From contig JAOUGX010000018.1 in the NCBI GenBank assembly GCA_029865385.1, positions 1 through 49,155 of the forward strand: a DNA stretch of 49,155 nt. The letters run 5' to 3'. Below, one piece after another: positions 42,623 to 49,155 of this stretch. The notes below the pieces were generated by a model. That model had not been told where the DNA came from and searched no databases. It was given only the letters and a program-made list of their open reading frames with translations. The position numbers and the translations under genes are program-made. The DNA is from Gammaproteobacteria bacterium. Lineage in GTDB: Bacteria; Pseudomonadota; Gammaproteobacteria; Steroidobacterales; Woeseiaceae. Position 1 is the first letter of the stretch. Every line of letters starts with the position of its first letter.

Positions 42623-45352
42623 TCAGCCGGTATTCTGCAGTCCCTGGGCAATGCCATTGACGCTCGCCAGCAGCGCCTCGAAAAGTTCGGCATCCTCGCA
42701 AGCAGATTCTCGCCAGCGTGCCAGCAGGTCGATCTGCATGAGGCTCATCGGGTCCACGTACGGGTTGCGCAGCATGATCGCCCGCTGCAGTGTTACATCC
42801 GTTTCCAGCAAGGACTCGTGATCAGAGTATTCGAGAACGAGTTCGCATGTGAGTTCGAACTCCTGCGCGATGATCGGCCAGAATTGCTCGTGCAACGGGC
42901 CTGCAAGTTGTGAGTACAGCCTTGCGATCTCGAGATCGGCTTTGGCGAGAACTGCTTCGGAATCGGCCGTAATCGAGCGCATGAAATACCACTCGCGCGA
43001 CATCTCCCGCAGACCATCCTCGTCGAATTGCTGCAATGCGGCCTTCAGCCCCGAGCCCAGCCCGAACCATCCGGGAAACATCGAGCGGCACTGCGTCCAC
43101 GAGAAAACCCAGGGTATGGCCCTTAAATCCTCGACGCCCGCGCCGCTGCGCCGCGCCGACGGCCGCGAACCGATGCGCATGCGCTCGATCAGGTCTATCG
43201 GCGTTGCCTTGCGGAAATATTCGTAAAAGCCCGGAGTCTTGTAAACGAGATCGCGGTATTTGCGGCGGCTGACATCGGCAATGACCTGCATCGTGTCGTG
43301 CCATGCGGGCTCGTCGGAACCGCGATGCTGCGGCATGGCGGTCGCCAGCGCCACCGACGCGGTCGCCTGCTCCAGCGTTCGCAAGGCAATGCCGCGCAAA
43401 CCGTACTTCTCATTGATGATTTCGCCCTGTTCGGTAACACGCAGCCTGCCGTTCACCGTCCCCGGCGGTGAGCCCATGACTGCAGCATGCGTCGAGCCGC
43501 CGCCACGACTGATGGTGCCGCCACGACCATGAAAGAGATTCAACTCGACATTGTGCTGTGCAACCGTCTCGACCAGTTCGATCTGCGCGTTCTGCAGCGC
43601 CCAGCGCGCGGACACCAGCCCCGAATCCTTGTTGCTGTCGGAGTAACCGATCATTACGGTCTGCTTGTCACCACGCAATGCGAGGTGTTCGCGATAAAGT
43701 TCGTTTGCCAGAAGTTCCTCGAGGATCGCAGGTCCATTCTTTAGATCGTCAACCGTCTCAAGCAGTGGCGCGATATCCAGTGGCACTTCGTCGCGGCGAT
43801 TGTGCAGCTCGCTCCATTGTGCAAGAAGCAATACCGACAGAACGTCGTCCGCGCCCTGTGTCATGCTGATGATGAACGGCCCGATAGCCGGCAGCCCGTA
43901 CTTGCGCCGACAGAACGCGATGGCCTGGAATACGGCCAGGGTTTTTCGCACACCGATGCTGTGCCGGCCGGTCGGCGAGAAGCGTGTCTTGATTGCCTCG
44001 ACGATGCGCTCGGCCCGGTCTTCCGCTGCCCATTCGAGCCAGTCCTCGATGCCAAGGCATTCGCCGATGACCTCTCTGTGCACCAGCGCATCCTGACGCA
44101 CATCCAGCGTTACGAGGTGAAATCCGAAAGTAGCAATCCGTCGCAGCAGACGCCGCACGGCGAACAGGCCAGCGTGCTTGCCCTTGTTATTCACCAGGCT
44201 CTTTTCGACCAGTGAAACGTCCGACTCGAACTGCGCCGCCGATTCGTATGGATACGCGTCGTCATCATAAGTGGCCTGCAGTCTCGCCTGTATCAGCCGC
44301 AGGAATACGCGGTAGGGCATATCCCTGTGCCGCGCCGGTACGGCGTGATACGCATTGCGGAACACGCCCCGGTATTCCTCGATCCGTTGCATGATTGAGT
44401 CGTCGACGACTACGCGCCCGGTCGATTGGCTCAACTTGGCGGACAGGCTGCCGCACTCCCGGAAGTAGCGATCGAGAATCAGCGATCGCTGGCGGGCCAT
44501 TGTCGAGCGAATCGTTTTTGCGTTGACGTTCGGATTGCCATCCATATCACCGCCGACCCAGGAGGCGAATTTCACCATCGGGGGAATCTTCAGGCCTCTT
44601 GCTTCTTCGCCGTAAATGCGCACGGCCGCATTTTCGAGATCCTCGTAAAACGGTGGCATCGCCCTGTACAGAACGTCGGTGACGAAGAACAGCACGTGTT
44701 CGAGTTCGTCTGCGACGGTCATCTGCTCCGACGGGTGCTCGTCCGTCTGCCAGCCGGTTGTGACTTCGAGTTTGATGTTTTCCAGGCAGGCGTTGCGCTC
44801 CTGTGCCGACATGGTCGGGTCGAGCATGTCGATGAGGCGGCGCACAATATTCTGTTCCTTGCGCAGAATCGTGCGCCGGGTCGGCTCGGTAGGGTGCGCT
44901 GTGAACACCGGCTCGATGCTTATGTCGTCCAGCAGGTCCTGCAACGCCGGCAGATCGACACCGGCTGCCTTGAGTCTGACGAGAGATTCCTCCAGGCCGC
45001 CGGGCTGGTAGTTACCCTCGCCCTGCAGGTATTCGAGTCGGCGGCGAATCCGATGAACTTTCTCTGCCGTATTCACCATCTGGAAATAGGTGGAGAACGC
45101 GCGGATAACCTCGATAGCCAGTTCGAGGTCCAGGTTCTTGATCAGTCCAGCGAGTTCCTCGCCGGTTTTTTCATTTCCTTCGCGGCGCCGGATCGCTCGT
45201 TGTCGCGCAGTCTCGACGAAGTCGAACAGCGCATCGCCACCTTGTTCGCGAATCAGCTCGCCGACCATCGTGCCCAGGGTGCGCACGTCCTGGCGCAGCG
45301 CCTGGTCCTTGTTCTCAAACGTGATGTCCTGCCTTCGCAGTTTCTTGTACAC
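42623..45352 (-). CDS. ppc: Phosphoenolpyruvate carboxylase
   Basis: 909 residues. Active-site blocks: VFTAHPTEPTRRTIL (catalytic His, about 153-167), GGDMDGNPNV, GYSDSNKDSGLVSARW, FHGRGGTISRGGG, and the universal C-terminal QNTG. The enzyme makes oxaloacetate from PEP and bicarbonate and feeds the citrate synthase encoded at 19.7 kb. It converges on the deiodinase-like gene with only 20 bp between stops, and lies 23 bp upstream of yajQ in the same direction. Confidence 0.98.
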   Translation of the reverse strand: MYKKLRRQDITFENKDQALRQDVRTLGTMVGELIREQGGDALFDFVETARQRAIRRREGNEKTGEELAGLIKNLDLELAIEVIRAFSTYFQMVNTAEKVHRIRRRLEYLQGEGNYQPGGLEESLVRLKAAGVDLPALQDLLDDISIEPVFTAHPTEPTRRTILRKEQNIVRRLIDMLDPTMSAQERNACLENIKLEVTTGWQTDEHPSEQMTVADELEHVLFFVTDVLYRAMPPFYEDLENAAVRIYGEEARGLKIPPMVKFASWVGGDMDGNPNVNAKTIRSTMARQRSLILDRYFRECGSLSAKLSQSTGRVVVDDSIMQRIEEYRGVFRNAYHAVPARHRDMPYRVFLRLIQARLQATYDDDAYPYESAAQFESDVSLVEKSLVNNKGKHAGLFAVRRLLRRIATFGFHLVTLDVRQDALVHREVIGECLGIEDWLEWAAEDRAERIVEAIKTRFSPTGRHSIGVRKTLAVFQAIAFCRRKYGLPAIGPFIISMTQGADDVLSVLLLAQWSELHNRRDEVPLDIAPLLETVDDLKNGPAILEELLANELYREHLALRGDKQTVMIGYSDSNKDSGLVSARWALQNAQIELVETVAQHNVELNLFHGRGGTISRGGGSTHAAVMGSPPGTVNGRLRVTEQGEIINEKYGLRGIALRTLEQATASVALATAMPQHRGSDEPAWHDTMQVIADVSRRKYRDLVYKTPGFYEYFRKATPIDLIERMRIGSRPSARRSGAGVEDLRAIPWVFSWTQCRSMFPGWFGLGSGLKAALQQFDEDGLREMSREWYFMRSITADSEAVLAKADLEIARLYSQLAGPLHEQFWPIIAQEFELTCELVLEYSDHESLLETDVTLQRAIMLRNPYVDPMSLMQIDLLARWRESACEDAELFEALLASVNGIAQGLQNTG

Positions 45353-45375
45353 GATCTCGCCCGCCGTTCGTCTGC

Positions 45376-45858
45376 TCAGTCGCGGAAGTTGTCGTATTGC
45401 AGAGGTAGTTCGACGTCCGCCTGCTTCAATAACTGGATCACGGCTTGCAAGTCGTCCCGCTTTTTTCCGCTGACACGCAGTTTCTCGCCTTGGATCGCCG
45501 CCTGCACCTTGATCTTGCTCGCTTTGATTTTCTTTACGAGTTCCCGGGCCAGTGGTGTGTCGATACCCTGCCGCAGCGTGATCTGCTGGCGCGCCTCGTT
45601 ACCGCTGACTTGCGGCGGATCCTCCTTCAGGCAAGCAATGTCGATGCCGCGCTTCGCCAGTTTCTGGCGCAAGATATCGCCCATCTGCTGCAGCTGGAAT
45701 TCGGTCTGCGATTTGAGGCTGATGATCTGGCCGTCGAGCGTGTATTCCGAGCCCGTCCCCTTGAAGTCGAACCGTGTACCGACTTCGCGGTTGGCCTGAT
45801 CCACGGCGTTGCTGGCTTCATGAGCATCGAATTCACTCACAACATCAAATGATGGCAT
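45376..45858 (-). CDS. yajQ: YajQ family nucleotide-binding protein
   Basis: 160 residues from the ATG at 45858, giving MPSFDVVSEFDAHEASNAVDQANREVGTRFDFKG, the family's exact N-terminal pattern; the longer open frame upstream has no family similarity. The C-terminal half includes VKKIKASKIKVQAAIQGEKLRVSGKKRDDLQAVI. YajQ proteins have two ferredoxin-like domains and bind RNA or, in Xanthomonas, cyclic di-GMP. Transcription probably continues into ppc. Confidence 0.95.
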   Translation of the reverse strand: MPSFDVVSEFDAHEASNAVDQANREVGTRFDFKGTGSEYTLDGQIISLKSQTEFQLQQMGDILRQKLAKRGIDIACLKEDPPQVSGNEARQQITLRQGIDTPLARELVKKIKASKIKVQAAIQGEKLRVSGKKRDDLQAVIQLLKQADVELPLQYDNFRD

Positions 45859-46064
45859 TGGTGCACCCTGGTTTGTTGAGGGCCTTGCCGGGCCCGTAAC
45901 GGACGATATGGACTCATCCTGATTCACTCCGGATATTGGCCTTTTCCAGCGCCGGCGGAGGGGGACGGGACAATAGCAAAAACTCCGCATGCTGCCCAGA
46001 AAATGCCTAGCTGCCGATCCCGGGGTGGCGGCAGAATAAGCTCTTGTCCACGGAAGGACCAGAG

Positions 46065-47399
46065 ATGCTGGAAAGTCTTGAAAGCAGATCAGGGCGCACG
46101 TTACACGGATCCCTGCCGGATGCTGACCCGGCACTGCGCGGCTTCATGGGCCGGCTGCGTCAGCACAAACTGCGGCCGCATCTGTTTGCCAGCGGACACG
46201 GGGCTCGGACAGCCGGACTGCCGCTGACCGTTTCTGTCAGCGACTACCTGCAATCAGGTCCCGCGGCTTCCACGCTGAACGACAGGCTGGGAAAGGCTCT
46301 GGCAGGCCGTGTGCCAACAACACTGGCACTGATCGGCCTGGACAGCGCTCACGACTCGAGCGGCACGCTTGCGTCGTTCTGCCTGGCCATCAAAGACGCA
46401 ATGTCCGATCAGTGGCTTGCGGGAAACCTGCTGGGGATCTGTGTTCGTTCACACGTCCTTCCATTGCAGGCTTTTCTTGTGATCACGTCATCCCTGGGCA
46501 AAGGGCCTCGCTATGTCTTTCTGGACAGCCTGCAAATGCAGCACCACACAGACAGCCGTGTCCAGGCTGCAACCGATGCCAACTGGATCGACCTGTGGCA
46601 CAGGCGTGTGCAACCTCGCGCCGTGCAAGCGGTTTACTCCGAATCGGTCCGCAGCCGGTGCTCGCTGCTCTGCGATCAGAAAACATCGTCGATTTTGCCG
46701 GCGCTATCGATGCCGGTTCCGGCGGAGAGTGCGTGGCTGCCAGTGGAAATCTTTCTGCCGGACTTTTCCGATGGCAAGGGCCGCCTGCACATACCGTCCT
46801 TGCGAACGGCCCTGCACGCCTGCCTTGAATTGAACGAAGAAATCGCCGGCTCGCTGCAATGTTCATCGCCGGCGCAGCGCAACGATTCGCAGATCAACAA
46901 TCGCATCGCACTGCTGTTGAATGGAATAGGCGATCTGCTGAACGAGCGTCGGCTCGAACCGTCCGAAATCCGAAGCCTTCGCTGGGTGGAAAGAGTCGTC
47001 GGGGCGATTCAAAACGAACTCTGGGACCACTCCAAGGCGCTCGCCCGCAACAGTGAAACCCTGCCATCGCTGCTGCAAACCGATCCGTCGAATACCTGGC
47101 AATGTGCCGAACACCGGGCAATCTGGAGAGGGCGCTGGCAGCATACTCTGCAAACGGAAGCTGTCAGGAACAGAAACCTGCTGGTCCTGTCGCCGTATTC
47201 GGTGCTGCCCCGCACAGGACGCGCATCGCCCGGTTTCACCGATCTTCTTCCTGTTCTCGCACACGCAGACGCAGTCAGTTTCAGGGGGGCACCGGCCTTT
47301 ACGGGCTGGAGCGCAACTGACTTCAGCAATTTCCACCGGCGCGCTTGGGCGGTGATCATGAGAGACAACAGGCGCTCACACGTTGCGGCGGGGGTGTAA
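46065..47399 (+). CDS. Uncharacterised 444-residue protein
   Basis: I do not recognise this protein. The ATG at 46065 has an excellent ribosome site (GGAAGGA, about six bases upstream); a TTG seven codons earlier is less likely. There is no signal peptide or transmembrane helix. Residues 80-200 alternate hydrophobic strands and helices (TTLALIGLDSAHDSSGTLASFCLAIKDA; LQAFLVITSSLGKGPRYVFLDSL). Residues 270-360 are helical (NNRIALLLNGIGDLLNERR). The end is VSFRGAPAFTGWSATDFSNFHRRAW. It stands alone between yajQ and the transporter, both on different transcription units. It is probably lineage-restricted. Confidence 0.78.
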   Translation: MLESLESRSGRTLHGSLPDADPALRGFMGRLRQHKLRPHLFASGHGARTAGLPLTVSVSDYLQSGPAASTLNDRLGKALAGRVPTTLALIGLDSAHDSSGTLASFCLAIKDAMSDQWLAGNLLGICVRSHVLPLQAFLVITSSLGKGPRYVFLDSLQMQHHTDSRVQAATDANWIDLWHRRVQPRAVQAVYSESVRSRCSLLCDQKTSSILPALSMPVPAESAWLPVEIFLPDFSDGKGRLHIPSLRTALHACLELNEEIAGSLQCSSPAQRNDSQINNRIALLLNGIGDLLNERRLEPSEIRSLRWVERVVGAIQNELWDHSKALARNSETLPSLLQTDPSNTWQCAEHRAIWRGRWQHTLQTEAVRNRNLLVLSPYSVLPRTGRASPGFTDLLPVLAHADAVSFRGAPAFTGWSATDFSNFHRRAWAVIMRDNRRSHVAAGV

Positions 47400-47492
47400 A
47401 CTGATATACCGTTTGCGATCCAGTGAATAACGGGTAAGCAGCGCAGCGGACGTTGCCCTGCCTTTTCCTGACTCGTTACAGAGGTTAATGGA

Positions 47493-49155
47493 TTGCCGGC
47501 GATTACACCCGACGCACATGGAATTGCGGTGCTGCTGCTTACCGCCGTCGCACTGTTTCTGTTCACCCGCGATAACCTGCCGCTCGAGACATCGAGTCTC
47601 GCAATACTGATTATTCTTGTCGCGGGCTTTCAATTTTTTCCTTACGAAGGCGGCAGCGTTTCGCTGCGGCCGGTCGATTTCTTTGCAGGTCTTGGCAACG
47701 AAGCGCTGGTAACTATCTGTGCTCTCATGATGGTTGGCAAAGCGCTGGAAACAACGGGCGCACTGCAGCCGCTTGCTGCAGTGGTCAGTCGCGCGTGGTC
47801 GACGCAGCCGGTGCTCGCGTCAGTCGTTACCCTGACGGCCGCTGCAATACTCAGCGCATTCATGAACAACACGCCTATTGTAGTATTGCTGATGCCGATA
47901 CTCGTCGGTGTCTCGATACGCGTTAAGTTCCCTGTATCCAGCGTCATGATGCCGATGGGACTCGCGACCATTATCGGTGGCATGTCGACGACCATAGGAA
48001 CGTCGACGAACCTGCTGGTGGTCGGCATCTCGCACGACATGGGACTGAAGACTTTCGGCATGTTCGACTTCGTCCTGCCGGCGGCCATCGTCGGCGGCGC
48101 CGGCATCCTGTTCCTTTGGCTGGTTGCGCCGCGCTTGTTGCCGGATCGCGTGCCGCCGATGGCCGATACGACGCCGCGCATCTTTAACGGACAGCTGTCA
48201 ATTCAGGAAGACGGCTTCGCACACGGCGAATCCTTGTCCAAGGTGCTCGCAAAAACCAATGGGCAAATGCGGGTCGACAAGATCCTGCGCGGCGATTCTT
48301 TGTTTCTTGCCAAGCTGCCTTCGCTGAAACTGCAACCCGGCGACCGGTTGTTCGTCAAGGACTCGCCGGAGAACCTGAAGTACTACGAGCAGTTGCTTGG
48401 CGCGACGCTTTACAACATGTCGGATGACGAACATCCGATCGATGAAAATACGCCGCTGACGGCCGAGGGCCAGCAACTGGCCGAGGTCGTCGTTACACGT
48501 GGGTCGCCGCTGCATTTGCGCAGTCTCGCCGCCGCCCGCTTCAGTGCCAATTACGGGCTCATGCCACTTGCAATACATCGCGCTCGGGCGCCGAGTTCGC
48601 AGGTCACCGGCGATCTGAACAGTACGCGGCTGCGCGCTGGTGACGTACTGCTGGTTCAGGGCACGAAAGACGGTATCGATTCATTGAAAGCCAGCGGCAC
48701 CATGCTGGTCCTCGACGGCACGACGGATTTGCCGCACACGCACAGGGCGAATCGTGCGTTGGCGGTCATGGGACTCGTGGTGCTGGTCGCCGCGCTCGGC
48801 TGGATGCCGATTTCGGTCAGTGCACTTATCGGTGTCGGCGCCATGCTGGCACTCGGCTGCCTCAACTGGCGCGATGCCGCGGATGCCCTGTCTGCCCAGG
48901 TCATCATGATCATCGTCACCAGCCTGGCGCTGGGCCGTGCGCTGATGGGCACAGGCATGGCGGATTTTCTTGCCACAGGATTCGTCGATATTGCGGCGCA
49001 ACTTCCAACGCCGGTCATTCTCAGCGCCTTCATGCTGATCATGACCGTGCTGACGAACATCGTGTCCAACAATGCGGCGGCAGTCATCGGCACGCCGATT
49101 GCCGTTTCCATCGCACAGCAATTGGGCGTCGGTCCGGAGCCTTTTGTTCTCGCGG
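47493..49155 (+). CDS. SLC13/DASS-family transporter with two RCK-C domains, 3' end missing
   Basis: The first 554 codons of a gene that leaves the window. It starts at TTG (47493), with AGAGG eight bases upstream; no ATG is in frame nearby. Layout: membrane half one (about 10-215) with the substrate/Na-type motif SAFMNNTPIV (121-130) and GTSTNLLV (169-176), two RCK-C (TrkA-C) domains (about 230-305 and 325-400), then membrane half two from about 420 with TNIVSNNAAAV (521-531). The family includes sulfate, citrate and dicarboxylate permeases. The RCK domains suggest nucleotide or ligand gating. The substrate is unknown. Confidence 0.9.
   Translation, partial: MPAITPDAHGIAVLLLTAVALFLFTRDNLPLETSSLAILIILVAGFQFFPYEGGSVSLRPVDFFAGLGNEALVTICALMMVGKALETTGALQPLAAVVSRAWSTQPVLASVVTLTAAAILSAFMNNTPIVVLLMPILVGVSIRVKFPVSSVMMPMGLATIIGGMSTTIGTSTNLLVVGISHDMGLKTFGMFDFVLPAAIVGGAGILFLWLVAPRLLPDRVPPMADTTPRIFNGQLSIQEDGFAHGESLSKVLAKTNGQMRVDKILRGDSLFLAKLPSLKLQPGDRLFVKDSPENLKYYEQLLGATLYNMSDDEHPIDENTPLTAEGQQLAEVVVTRGSPLHLRSLAAARFSANYGLMPLAIHRARAPSSQVTGDLNSTRLRAGDVLLVQGTKDGIDSLKASGTMLVLDGTTDLPHTHRANRALAVMGLVVLVAALGWMPISVSALIGVGAMLALGCLNWRDAADALSAQVIMIIVTSLALGRALMGTGMADFLATGFVDIAAQLPTPVILSAFMLIMTVLTNIVSNNAAAVIGTPIAVSIAQQLGVGPEPFVLA

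Noticed and set aside
45859-46134. A 92-codon N-terminal extension of yajQ
   Set aside because: YajQ proteins start MPSFDVVSE, as at 45858; the extension runs into the next gene's leader on the other strand.
1-49155. tRNA, rRNA, insertion sequences, prophage or defence genes
   Set aside because: I looked on both strands and saw none; transposase, integrase, restriction and toxin motifs are absent.

Overview
The window is a stretch of conserved gammaproteobacterial chromosome, GC-rich and densely coding, with no phage, insertion sequence, CRISPR array or defence island. Gene content and order (coxB-coxA-cox11-coxC/SURF1, ubiA-recG-ridA-spoT-rpoZ-gmk-yicC, rph-rdgB-hemW, pilMNOPQ-aroK-aroB, hemE, tesA divergent from an ABC exporter pair) match the Pseudomonas/Xanthomonas side of the class. 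An aerobic, type IV-piliated gammaproteobacterium is the safe reading. A marine lineage is only a guess, based on the overall look of the genes.

Layout. 1-5.8 kb: aa3-type cytochrome c oxidase structural and assembly genes on the minus strand, interrupted by a plus-strand DUF2909 gene. 6.1-7.8 kb: a BioC-like methyltransferase divergent from a ComF-like phosphoribosyltransferase. 7.9-15.4 kb: a minus-strand run of ubiA, recG, ridA, spoT, rpoZ, gmk and yicC (quinone prenylation, DNA repair, ppGpp metabolism, GMP phosphorylation). 15.6-21 kb: a plus-strand run of a PP2C phosphatase, rph, rdgB, hemW, rpmE and gltA. 21.2-24.5 kb: a nucleotidyltransferase-like orphan and PBP1a on the minus strand. 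24.9-34.7 kb: a long plus-strand run of pilMNOPQ, aroK, aroB, dgt, pyrF and hemE. 34.8-37.2 kb: fadD and tesA on minus. 37.2-40.3 kb: an ABC ATPase/permease pair. 40.5-45.9 kb: a D-2-hydroxyacid dehydrogenase, a YcgN/iodotyrosine-deiodinase-like pair, ppc and yajQ. 46-49 kb: an unrecognised 444-residue protein and the first 554 codons of an SLC13-type transporter with RCK domains.

The most notable non-coding structure is the 383-bp hemW-rpmE spacer. It holds three exact DnaA boxes (two as a head-to-head pair), weaker boxes, an AT-rich stretch and an exact IHF consensus. The transcription pattern flips from mostly leftward to mostly rightward near 15.5 kb. Together these suggest an origin-like or DnaA-titrating site.

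A second theme is two families of small palindromic repeats. All copies I found lie in spacers between convergent genes (four of the six convergent junctions), where they look like bidirectional terminators.

The protein of most biochemical interest is the flavoprotein at 41925-42602. It carries the Glu/Tyr/Lys lid triad of iodotyrosine deiodinase at the same spacing as the human enzyme and is translationally coupled to a YcgN Fe/Zn-type cysteine-cluster protein.
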